64,000 nt of DNA from Rhodotorula mucilaginosa. Its lineage: Eukaryota > Basidiomycota > Microbotryomycetes > Sporidiobolales > Sporidiobolaceae. Made by a program: the position numbers and the translations under genes. The stretch lies in the NCBI GenBank assembly GCA_034406715.1, contig CP137877.1, positions 310,001-374,000 on the forward strand, read 5' to 3'. The notes beneath the pieces were generated by a model. It worked only from the letters and a program-made list of their open reading frames with translations. It had not been told where the DNA came from and ran no database searches. Shown piece by piece: positions 45,104 to 56,093 of this stretch. How positions within the stretch are numbered: the first letter of the stretch is position 1; each line of letters begins with the position of its first letter.

Positions 45104-48100
45104 CTAGAGGAGGTCAAGTGTCGCTGCCCGGAACGTCTCGACGTCTCGGTTGCGGAAAAGGACGAGGCGTTGCAAGTCGGGTCTGTATCGAGAGAGATGA
45201 GTGAGCACACGCACAAACCAAAAGCAGTGTATGAGCAGACTCACGGTCGGCTGGCCATTTGGAGCAATCGGCAAAGCGAAATGACGGCGATTCCGCTGCC
45301 GTGTCCCGAAGAGAGGGAGAATGAACCAGTGGTGACCCTGCCGATGATCTGCTCCGCTTTCGGCCGGTCGCAGAGCTGTAGGCGACGAAGGTGTCAGCGT
45401 GTGTGTCACCAAAGCATGGATCTATGCAGGCTGACGCACATCTTCCGGGCCTTCTTCTTCACCTGTTGCGAGGACGGCGTTTCCGGCGACAGAAGCGGTA
45501 ACCTTGGTCCGAACCTGCCTCGCCTGCTCGACATCCAGCTCGTAGACAAGGGCAAGATCTTGCGGTACACCCCGCGTGCAGGGAGTAATTTTGACGTGAA
45601 CCATGGCGGCCGCGAGAAGGTCCGGGATTTGGGCTTCGCCGCCACCGACGGCTTGCCACTCCTCCAGGAGTTGCTTCTCCACAAGCGCCGCCCGTTGCCG
45701 CGGATGGGAGATACTTGGTGCATCGGTGGTGTCCATCTTGTCGCCTGCACCCACGAGGCGACCCGACGCTGCTCCCTTGAGAATGCGCTCGGCGATCGAT
45801 CTCGCGAGGACGAACGGCTTGAGCTCGGCCAAGCCTTCAGACCTCCGAGCAGCCTTGCTGAGTACGTCATCCATGTCGACGCGCCACGGCGAGGTGGTCC
45901 CGAGCTTGGCATAGCTGGGTCGTTTCGCCGGCGGCCGCCTGTCCCAATAGCCCTTTTCGTCCGCCTCGCGTCGAGTTTCGTGCTCGGCGAATCCAGGCGT
46001 GTCGACCGCATCTTCCGGGAAACGGAGCGCTTGTGCTTCTTGATATTGCTGCGAGCGCTCGCGGAGACCGCCGACGCGCGGCGTGGAGTAGACGAGCGAC
46101 GACCAGAACGGCATGCCCCATCCGGCGGGGACTGTCAGCGTCCAGCCGTAGATGGCCTTCTCGCCAGTGGAGGCAGAGGCGACGGTGCGCTGAGAGAGAA
46201 GAACGGGGATGCGGTCGTCCTGGGCGAGGGGCGCCAACGCCGTACCCGGAACGAGGTTCTCGGCCCGGCGCATGTCCAGGTCTCGCTTGCGGTAGCGGGG
46301 TTTCCGAATCGAGGCGCGGTGCTTCGGGTTCCAGAATAACGAGCACGCAGCCACTTGAGACGCGGGCGTGAGGGGAGTCGTGCTCGAAGTCGCTTTTTTG
46401 TCGAGTTTCGGCGGGAAGCTGGTCGGTTGACTCGGTCAGCACCTCACGGTACATATGGAGCACCTGTTTGGCTAGAGTGTCGTCAAACTCACGATAGGCG
46501 AGGATCGTAAACCGAGACGCCGATTGCCATCCCGGTCGGCACGCCAGCAGGACCGGAATGACTGTCGAGTTTGCGCCAAGCCTGTTTCGTGCACAGAGTG
46601 ATCAGTCGGGGAGGAGATCGAGGGCTAGCGCATCGCTCGAACGAACCTCTGTCGTGCGTGTATCGGTGGCGTTGGTCGGCTTGAGGACAGCTTTGATCAC
46701 CTCGGTCGCACGTTGCCCCGTAATCTCGAAAGTGAGGAATTCGTTGTCGAAGCGACGGAGAGCAACACTGAGTCCGAGGCGCTTCTCGAGGATGACTTTC
46801 TCCGCAGCGAGCGCAGCCAAACGAGCGACAGCCGGATGCACGCGCACGAGGAGGGTGCGCCGTGATGGCGGAGGCGGCGAGGTGCTGGTCGACGCGACAG
46901 GCCCGGCTCCTTCTTGAGGCTCCTCGGGCTTCCAGATGAAGGTTGCCGGACCGATTCGTCCACGAGGATATGTTGCCTCGGGGTCATACACGTCCGCCGT
47001 CACCTCGCGAGAGCCAGACGAGTAGCTGCAGAAAAACGATGATCAACTTGCGTTTCCTGATGAGGAGCCACTGTTGCCCGCGCAGTCACACGCACCGTTT
47101 CGAGCCAGGAGAAATCGCGGCAGGATCGCAGATCGCATCGAGGACCCCCTGCAGGTCCTCGAGCGGTCCTTCCAGCTCAAAGTATTGATAGTAGCTGGCA
47201 TCGTGGACGAGGGCGCCGTGCTGGGACGCCCGGTACGACGCGCGGAACGCTTTCGCAGTCGGTCGATCTGCCTATAGCACCAAATGACGTGATTCAGTAC
47301 CTTCCGACGGCAGTCACGCGGAGCGGACGAGAGTGCGCGAAGACCCACCAAGCGATGTCCCCAAATTTCGGTCATGTGCATTCTCTTGGCATGCCAGACA
47401 TGAGTTTCGAGCCACATCTTTCCCACTATGAAGATCTCGGTCAGCGTTCGGATTCACGCGAAGCGTTGGGACGTGGAAAGAGCTCACTCTGTCTCTTCCG
47501 AAACATTTCCGCCTTCAGACCCGGTCGCTGCCGATGCCGACCGAGCATACTCCTCGTCACTCGTTTCGGTTTCGCCGCATCTTTCGGGACCTGCAGCTCA
47601 AAGTGTCAGGGCGATTTCGCTCGTTGGAGAAGCAAAGAGGAGCCGCACCTCTCCCCTCGCTCTCGCCCTCAATCGTTCCGGCAGGCGACGGATGTTGTGA
47701 CTCGCGGCTCGCCGGCGCAGATGGCGCGGTAGTGACTGAAACGCTCGTTGAGTTCCAGCCTCCCTGTACCGCAAATGCGAAGAGGTGAGCGCTGACAGGG
47801 ACGACCCGAGGAAGAATCGGTTCCTTACTTTGCAGTCTTCATCGCACGCTGCATCGCCGAGATCTCGAATGCTCGGGCCTGCAGAGATGATGTGCTGATC
47901 AGCGAATGGAATCAGAACGGTAAGCTCCTCAGGCCATGCGCACTTGGGCAAACTTTTCGACTTCGAGAACTGGCGGCAAGCCCGTATTTCCTGTCAAGAA
48001 AGGGTAATCGAGTCAGCTTGGAGAGGACGAGACTCCTCAAAGAATAGACTCACCGCTTGCCGCAGATCCTCCAGGGCGAGTGCGGTGCGTAGACGAGTTT

Positions 48101-48204
48101 CCTCCTCGACTCGGTTCGACGGCGATGGTGCGCTGTTCTCGCATTCGCTGCCGCTTGAGGGCAGCGCCAGTGACAGCGCCGTCGTTCGGTCGTTTAGGCC
48201 CCAT
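45104..48204 (-). CDS. POP1: Pop1 subunit of RNase P and RNase MRP
   Basis: Pop1 is the large protein of the tRNA 5'-end and rRNA A3-site processing ribonucleoproteins. The start at 48204 gives MGPKRPNDGAVTGAALKRQR; the first intron joins to LPPVLEVEKFAQ and ARAFEISAMQRAMK, the conserved N-terminal blocks. WLETHVWHAKRMHM follows near 47370-47430. HDASYYQYFELEGPLED lies at about 47160-47210. The POPLD domain is clear: YGWTLTVPAGWGMPFWSSLV and TPRVGGLRERSQQYQEA (about 46070-46165). The C-terminal domain carries IIGRVTTGSFSLSSGHGSGI, and the last exon ends LVLFRNRDVETFRAATLDLL. About eight introns. A PAC-like sequence stands 57 bases above the ATG, as might suit a ribosome-biogenesis gene. Confidence 0.93.
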
Positions 48205-48260
48205 CGTACGGTATCACGCTCCGAGCTGCACGAGCGGATGAGGCCAAAAGAGAAAGAACG

Positions 48261-48270
48261 GCTTCATCGC
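48261..48270 (-). promoter_or_regulatory. PAC-like site upstream of POP1
   Basis: The minus strand reads GCGATGAAGC, one change away from the PAC core (GCGATGAGMT), 57 bases ahead of the POP1 ATG. It is a motif match only. Confidence 0.3.
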
Positions 48271-48472
48271 TCGATGAACACCCAAAGTCCGCGGACGTCA
48301 CGCCTAAACTCTATAGGGTGATCCAGAGAAAAAACGCATTCCACAAGCCAAGCTGTACACAAGCAGTTCCCGTTCTCGGGGCTCCAAGCAATTCCTCCTC
48401 CAACCGGCAACTTCGTCCTCGCGCTCAGGCTCGAGCGCCGCCTTGGCGCCGCGATTCCTCTGCCTCTTCAGA

Positions 48473-51400
48473 TCATCTCCTTGTCGCGCATCCACTTGAG
48501 GAGGAAACGCTTGCGCTCCTCGTCCCATTCGCCACGCGAGTCTGCGCGCCGCGAGGGCTTCCCTTGAGAGCCTCGATCGTCTGCTCGAGGCCGGCAAAGT
48601 CGGAAATCATCTGCTCGAGAGCCTCGGCAGTCGTGCGTTGCTCGAGGCAATTGATCACCAAGGCGACTTCTTCCTTGGGCGCTTGTTCGAGGGTTTCAGC
48701 GAGGTGCGTCGTGTCGCCCGAGTGCATCTGGGCGCGAGCTTCTTCGAAAACATCGTGCAGATAATACCTGAAGAGAAGGAACTTTTCGGGGTCTTGCGGA
48801 AGGCTCATCGCCGCCCTCGCAGTGATCGACCAGGCTGTGATCATGCATGGCAGAGTCAGTCGCGTCAGGAGCACGGGTAGTCGGGGCTTTGAACCTGCGA
48901 CGTACCTTGCCAGATCAAGTTGAGCGCTTTGTCAATGTCTTCGTCGAGGCCCTTGAACTGCCACAAGCCGGCGATCGTCGCAACTCGATACGCGGAGGAG
49001 GGGTCGTTCTTCGGCTTGATTTCGTGGCCGTCGGGACCCGTAAGGGTAGTCAACATGCGCTTGCCACCCGCACGCCGAGGTTGTGCGGCAGCACCGGCAG
49101 GACCCGTGCGACGACACGGGCCAGGGAACGACTTGGGCAAGAATTTCTTACTGGCGTCGAAGGATCCAGTCTTGACAATGGGCGAAAGGACGCGATCGCC
49201 GGCATCCGAGAACAAAGCGTTGACGGTGTCGCTTACTTTCGTCGAAAGTTCGGGAAGTTCGGCAGTCGACATCGGGACTGGCGCGGGCGCATTGGTCGTG
49301 TTGGCACCTCCAGCCAAGAGCTTCTCCATCTTCTGTTCGGCTTTCTCGATGATGGGAATGAGCAAGACCGGGAGCCTGCGATCGCGGATGTCATGAATGA
49401 TCAGCGAATGGGGAGAATCCTTCTCCTTCCTCAGCTAGTAAGACTCACTTGAAGATGTACTGGACGTCACGGATCTATAAATGAAGCCGCATGGTCAGGC
49501 ATTTCGCACCCGATGAGGCTCAGGGTGAGGGATGAGGCTAAAAGTGAGGAAGAATGCTCACCTGCGTCCACGGTTTGTCGAAAGGGTCGTCGCCTTTCTT
49601 CTTCAGGCCGAGCACGAACTCGCGGTCGAAGGAGGCGACATAAGGGACGATGTAGTCACCGTACGTTCCCGAAGCTCCGAACTCCCAGTCCGGCGGTCCC
49701 ACGGGGCCAGGAGCTCCAGGCAGGTCTGCTCGGGAAGATCCGGGTTCAGCATCGCGCTCATACAGCGGGAGGCTGACTGGTTCAAAGTGACGCACTCTTC
49801 TTGCCCTCCACCGCCGCGTCGACGTCGATGAGCAAGATGCCGAGTCTGGGAGCGACTGCGGGCAGAGGAAGAAACCTGTCAACGCTGCTCTGCTTCGTGT
49901 TGCCCCGCGGCTGTCGTTCGAACGAACGCTTTTACCTTCTCTGATTTGGTACTCCCAGTAGTCATGAGCCAAAAGACCATTCTCCGAAGACTTGAGATCT
50001 TCTTCACTGATCGACTTGAGCCACGACGAGTCCCTGAGGCCATAGTCGAGCGACAAGCCGCTGCCAGCAGGATCTGCAAGGTCCCGCAGCTTGCGTTCGA
50101 GGTTCGCCTCGCGGCGAAGCAAGCCCGCAAGACCGGCGAGCTCGTCCGTGCGAGGGATCGAAAGGTCGGGTATACCCCTCGGCTGCGCGTCACGTTTGGC
50201 TCGGTCTTTGCCTTTCTTGATGATGTCGGGGAGGTCGAGCTTGGCGCCCCTAAGGATCTCAAGAGCAGCGGGTGGCACCGCGAGCGAGAACCCGCGCGGC
50301 AGGTACTTGAGCGCGCGAGAGCTGGCGGTGCTCGCAGAAGGATCCTGAAAAGGAGAAGTTTCAACACGGTCGTCGATGTGCGCTCGAGAGAAGAGGGGAG
50401 AGGCGCATCATGTGCACCAAAGATTGCTTTGAGAGGCAAAACTCACGCCTTTGCGGCCCAGCTTGGGGTCAAAGAGGTTGATCCCGCCCGTCCAGTCCCC
50501 GAGGGAGAGCGACCTGATCGCACGCGGGACGGCAACGACAGCCTGGCCGGTGTAGCCGACGGCGCAAGCATCGAGATCGAACCGAGCGAGCGCGTCGAAA
50601 GCGGTGGCATTGTTGTGCAGCACGATCTGGATGGGGCGGCGGGGCTTGAAACCGCAAGGCGGGACGAGCGTGATAGCATTGAAGCCTAGACAAGGCCGTC
50701 CGTCAGAGTCAGTAGGGTGAAGAGACTGGATCAATGAGCCAAAAATCGGCCGGATTAAGACGCACCCTTGACGATGAGCAACTCGCCGCGGTACTGCTGG
50801 TCCCAGTAGTACTCGTTACCCAACCGCCACTCCTCGTCCGTGTCATCAATTTCGACCTCGCGAGTGCGGTACCTGGCCTTCTTCCCGCGTCCTTCGGAGA
50901 CAGTCTTGGTCACTTTCGGCTTTGGCGGGAGGGTCGCCTGGATCTGCTCGATGATCGAGTCGACCTTCGGGATGAGCTACAGAGCGAGCAAGTCGTAGCA
51001 AGCATGAGTCAGAGCAAGTCAACGAGACGGAGGTTTTCGAGAGGGGCAAGACCGACCTCGTCCGGCTGCAGTCCGACGAGAAAGAGATCAAGGTCGGAGT
51101 TCTTGTAGGCCTCGTCTTCGCTCTTGCCGGTTAAGATGGACAGGACCGCCCCGCCACCCAAGACGATGTTGCTCCAGTCCACCGATGGGTTTCACCATGT
51201 CAGCGAGGAGACTGAGTGATCACCTGCAGCAGGAACGGGCGACTTACGCTTCTCGAGAAGGCCGCCGGTCGCCTGCTTGAGTTTTTGCTTGAAGGTGGCG
51301 AGATCCGAGCACGGCTGGGGCTGAGGAGCGGACGCAGTGAACTTGCTGCTGTCCAGCACGAGTCCCTTCATGATCTCGGCTTTCTTGTCCGCCGCGACCT

Positions 51401-51829
51401 GGGTCATGCCGCCCTTGACGAGGTCCCACTCTTTGCCGAACAGGCGGACGAGGTACGAGTCGCGGAGCTCCGTCGGACATCCCGGACTGACGACCCAGTC
51501 CCTTTGCGCATCCAGCAGGTCGTAGAGACGTTCGGAGATGGCTGAGCCGAGGGCATCGGCGTGCGTCTGACGGAGCGAGAGGAGCGTCGACAGCGAGAGG
51601 TAAGGGAGGAGAGCGCGCAGGGTCTCGGACGAGCGTTCGGCGCCTTCGGACGCAAGGGCGTTGAGCGCTTGCTGGTGCGTGTCGGGCGCGTTCAGCAGCG
51701 CGACGCTGCGATGATACAGGCGGAGCGAGGGAGAGCGAGGAGGGTGGCGGTCAGGCTCGCTCGCAGAGCGCGCTCGAGCGCAAGGGAAGGGACCGGCACT
51801 CACAGATTGAGGTAGTTCGGCAGCTTCAT
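48473..51829 (-). CDS. Nucleotidyltransferase-fold-like protein of unknown function, copy A
   Basis: I cannot name it. The first exon is MKLPNYLNL (ATG at 51829), then a helical exon with ALLPYLSLSTLLSLRQTHAD and ELRDSYLVRLFGKEWDLVKG. The next exon reads WSNIVLGGGAVLSIL followed by NSDLDLFLVGLQPDE (about 51065-51180). That GG...DxD layout is typical of the nucleotidyltransferase fold, and the later blocks RPIQIVLHNNATAFDALARF, DLDACAVGYTG and AVPRAIRSL recall a domain seen in many uncharacterised fungal proteins. Then come ALKYLPRGFSLAVPP, DYWEYQIREG and AYRVATIAGLWQFKGLDEDI. More than ten exons. Relative to copy B the last exon is short by four bases near 48555-48590, so the tail EERKRFLLKWM lies in another frame and the open frame stops at 48473. 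Confidence 0.7.
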
Positions 51830-52260
51830 GGCTGCTCAGAAGTACCCCGAGACCTGGTCCGATGTCGCGGTGACGGGAGGAGAAGAGAGAGAAGGAGAGA
51901 AGGGTCCGAAAACACGAAGAGGTCCTTCCGCCCTGCACCAAGGCTACGGAATTGAGCCGGGGCCGTGCATAGGGAAGCGCAGTCTGTTCTATAGCACATA
52001 ACTTCACGCAGTCTATGGATTTTCGGGTGGCTACTCAAGCAAGCGCATAGCCGAGGCAAGCTTGACACGACTCAACTTATTCCTCACACGCTCCGCTCGC
52101 GACATTGAGAGCTGACTAGTCTGAGTTCCTGTACAATGATTCAAAAAGAAGCGTATTCCATCAAGCCAAGCTCAACAAGTGTACCCAAGCGATCCTGTTC
52201 CCCTCAAGCAATTCCGATTCGCGAGTCGGTCCTCCTCGCCACCCGTTCTCTTGCCCCTCC
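51830..52260. other. Gap between the two tandem NTase-like genes
   Basis: These 431 bases hold the promoter of copy A and the 3' end of copy B. I see no gene. Bases 52130-52200 resemble the same position below copy A (48310-48380: ATTCCA, AAGCCAAGCT), so the duplication seems to include 3' flanking DNA. Confidence 0.4.
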
Positions 52261-55200
52261 TCAAACCATCTCCTCACCGTGCATCCACTCGAGGAGGAAG
52301 CGCTTACGCTCCTCGTCCCACTCGCCACCGCAACTTTGCGCCGCGGTAGGGCGGCTGGTCTTGAGAGCCTCGATCGTCTGCTCGAGGCCGGCCAAGTCAA
52401 AGTTCATCTGCTCGACAATCTCCGGAGTCGTGCGTTGCTCGAGGCAGTTGACAAGCAAGGCGCGCTCTTGAGTAGGGAACTCTTTGAGGAGGCCGGCAAG
52501 CTGCGTCGTGTCGCCCGAGTCGATCTGGTCGCGAGCTTCTTCAAATGCGTCTGCGAGGTCGTACCTGAAAAGGAAGCACGATTCGGGATCACGGGGAAGG
52601 CTCATCGCCGCCCTCGCAGTGATCGACCAGGCTGTGAACATGCATGGCAGAGTCAGTCGCTTGAAGAGTAGAATGTGGTGCGCACTTCGAACCTGCAACG
52701 TACCTTGCCAGATCAAATTGAGCGCCTTGTCGATGTCTGCGTCGAGACCCTTGAACTGCCACAAGCCGGCAATCGTCGCGACACGGTACGCATGCGAGAG
52801 ATCCTTCTTGGGCTTGAGCTCATGACCATTGGTCCCGAGCAAGGGAGTCATCATGTGCTTGCCGCCGCGCTGAGCAAAGGCGGCATCACCGGCGGAGCCC
52901 GTACGACGGCACGGCCCAGGGAAGGACGGGGGCAAGAATTTCTTGCTTCCGTCGAGCGATTCGGTCTTGCTGAAGCGCGGAAAGACGCGGTCGCCGGCAT
53001 CCGAGAACAAAGCGTTGATGGCGTCGCTGAGTTTCGTCGACAATTCCGGAAGGTCGACTGTCGACTTCGGAACTGGCGCGGGCTCATCGGTCGCATCGCC
53101 GCCTGCCGCCAAGAGCTTTTCCATCTTCTTCTCGGCTTGTTCGACGATAGGAATGAGCGAGACCGGGATCCTGGTGACGGTGCGTGTGATGAGCAAGTCG
53201 TCGAGAGAACGCGACCGAGAACGCTTTCCCCTCTACGCCAGTCGAACTCACTTGAAGATGTATTGGATGTCGCGAATCTGCAGTGGAAGCAAACCGATCA
53301 GCTACCTAGAGTTTAGTGACGTTACACAGGCGCGGAAGAATGCTCTCACCTGCGTCCACGTCTTGTGGAAGGGGTCGTCGCCTTTCTTCTTGAGGCCGAG
53401 CACGAACTCGCGGTCGAACGAGGCGACGTAGGGAACGACGTAGTCGACGTAGTTGGTCGACGCTCCGAACATCCAGACCGGCGGTCCCTCCGAGACAGGA
53501 GCTCCGGGCAGGCCTTCTTCGGGAAAAAGAAACGCGGATTAGTACGGGTGCCGGCAGATGCCGGCAGATGGTGGTCATCTGATCGAGGAACCCAATTCAC
53601 GTACCCTTCTTGCCCGCTGCCACCGCCTTGTCGACATCGATGAGCAAGGCGCCGAGTCCAGGCGCGACTGTTTGAGGAGGATGAAATCGTCAGCGCTGCT
53701 CGGCCTGTCTTAAGCACAACGTCTATCGCTCGCATGTCCGCACCTTCGTTGATGTGGTACTCCCAGTAGTCGTGAGCCAAAACTCCGTTCTCCAAAGACT
53801 TGAGGTCATCCTCCGTGATCGGCTTCAACCACGACGAGTTCTTGAGGCCGTAGTCGAGCGCCAACTCGAAAGCGACAGGCTTCGAGACCTCTCCCGACTT
53901 GCGTTCGAGGTTCGCCTCGCGACGGAGCAAACCTGCGAGGCCGGCAAGCTCGTCCGTGCGAGCAATGGAGGGGTTCGGGACGTTCCGCAACTCCGTGTCG
54001 TGTTTCGCACGGTCCTTGCCTTCCTTGACGGTCTTGGTAAAGTCAAGCTCGGCGTTTTCGAGGGCACGAAGAGAAGCGGGAGGAAGAGCGAGCGAGAAGC
54101 CGCGCGGCAGGTACTTGAGGGCGCGAGAGCTGGCGGTGCTGGCAGACGGGTCCTGGAAAGAGAGATTTTAGACACGATCAATGTTGCGCTTGGGAGAACC
54201 TCGAGAGACGTGAACTGGTTCATTTTAGAAGCCCAAGGGTGGGCGGACTCACCCCTTTGCGACCCAATCTGGGGTCGAAGAGATTGATCCCGCCGGTCCA
54301 GTCACCGAGGGAGAGCGACCTGATCGCGCGCGGGACGGCGACGACGGTCTCACCCGTGTAGCCAACGGCGCAAGCGTCAAGGTCGAACCAGGCGAGAGCG
54401 TCAAAGACCGTCGGGTTGCTTTGGAGCACGATCTGGATCGGGCGGCGGGGCACAACACTGCGAGGCGGAACGAGCGTGATCGCATTGAAGCCTGGAAGCG
54501 TTCTTCATGATCAGCCCAAGCATGAAAGAAGCCAGGCTTATACGCCGTTGGGTGAAGAGACCGAGTCCGGACGCACCCTTGACGATGAGCAGCTCGCCGC
54601 GGTACTGCAATTCCCACTCGAACCCATGCTCGTCGCGCCACTCCTTACTGTTCTCGTCGATCTCGACCTCGCGCGTGCGGTACGTGCCCTTCTTCTTGCT
54701 CCCCTCGGTCACCGTCTCGGTCAGTTTCGGCTTTGGCGGGAGGGTCGCCTGGATCTGCTCGATGATCGAGTTAACCTTCGGGATGAGCTACGGAGCGAGC
54801 AAGTCGTAGCAAGCATGCGTCAGAGCAAGTCAACGAGACAGAGGTTCTCGAGAGGGGCAAGACCGACCTCGTCCGGCTGCAGTCCGACGAGAAATAGATC
54901 AAGGTCGGAGTTCTTGTAGGCCTCGTCCTCGCTTTTGCCGGTCAAGATCGACAGGACCGCCCCGCCGCCCAAGACGACGTTGTTCCAGTCCACTGATGGG
55001 AAATACTAGCATCAGCCACGAGACCGAGCCGCGTAGTCACGGGGAAGATACGGCTCACATTTCTCGAGAAGGCCGCCGGTCGCCTGCTTGAGCTTGTGCT
55101 GAAAGGTGGCGAGATCCGAGCACGGCTGGGGCTGAGGAGCGGACGCAGTGAACTTGCTGCTGTCCAGCACGAGTCCCTTCATGATCTCGGCTTTCTTGTC

Positions 55201-55641
55201 CGCCGCGACCTGGGTCATGCCGCCCTTGACGAGGTCCCACTCTTTGCCGAACAGGCGGACGAGGTACGAGTCGCGGAGCTCCGTCGGACATTCCGGACTG
55301 ACGACCCAGTCCCTCTGCGTGTCGAGCAAGTCGTAGAGACGTTCGGAGATGACTGGACCGAGGACATCGGCGTGCGTTTGGCGGAGCGAGAGGAGCGTCG
55401 ACAGCGAGAGGTAAGGGAGGAGAGCGCGCAGGGTCTCGGACGAGCGTTCGGCGCCTTCGGACGCGAGGGCATCGAGCGCTTGCTTGTGCGTTTCGGGCGC
55501 GTTCAGTAGCGCGACGCTGCAATGGGACAGGCCGAGCGAGGGAGAGCGAGAGGAGGGTGGCGGTCAGACTGGCACTGAGAGCGCGCTTAAGGGGATGGGA
55601 GGGACTAGTACTCACAGCTTGAGGTAGTCGGGTAGCTTCAT
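52261..55641 (-). CDS. Nucleotidyltransferase-fold-like protein of unknown function, copy B
   Basis: A tandem paralogue of copy A with the same exon order. The start at 55641 gives MKLPDYLKL. The NTase-like block is encoded at about 54870-54990 with the same GGGAVLS and NSDLDLFLVGL. Then follow YRTREVEIDENSKEWRDEHG, RPIQIVLQSNPTVFDALAWF, DLDACAVGYTGETVVAVPRA, NLFDPRLGRKG and LKYLPRGFSLALPPASL. The late exons give SLIPIVEQAEKKMEKLLAAG, LSTKLSDAINALFSDAGDRV and RDPESCFLFRYDLADAFEEA. It ends EERKRFLLEWMHGEEMV with no frame problem. No signal peptide or membrane segment is evident, so probably cytosolic or nuclear. Most exons differ from copy A by roughly a fifth to a quarter of residues, but the second exon is nearly identical. 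Confidence 0.72.
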
Positions 55642-56093
55642 GGCTGCTACAGGTGACTGCTTGAGACCTGGTCCGAGGTCGCGGTGGCCGAAGGAAGAGA
55701 GTGAGAGAGGAGAGACGGCGGGGTGGCGTTTTCGTCATTTTGCCATCAGCCTCGCAAACGCACCTTTGAGCGAGTGACAGAGACAGCTATACAAAGACAA
55801 ACAGGGACGAATACTTTCCCATGGAGGCACGGTTCCCTCGGTTGTATGGAGAGAGAGAGTATTTTCTAGGCGATGAACGAGCTGTACGAGCGGTTCTCGG
55901 AGGATCATTTGAAACACGTCAATGCATGTTGGCTAGAGGTAGAGGGAGGACTTCACCTCCGAAGTCCGAAGGGTCTGGGGGAGGACCGACATCCAGGAGG
56001 GAGAGTATGAAGAAACAACATCAGGAGGGGGCGGGGCAAAGAGCGACTTGAAGGCGGCGAGGGGGTCGAGCATCGACGACGAGGAAACGCGTT
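55642..56093. other. Gap between copy B and PRP18
   Basis: A 452-base minus-strand gap. A frame within it (about 55933-56090) reads SSSMLDPLAAFKSLFAPPPP and lies directly after the PRP18 stop proposed here. It might be a longer PRP18 tail in another frame, but no splice keeps it in frame. Confidence 0.35.

Noticed and set aside
45041-46339. A 432-codon plus-strand frame
   Set aside because: It is antisense to POP1 exons, whose conserved POPLD domain fixes the coding strand.
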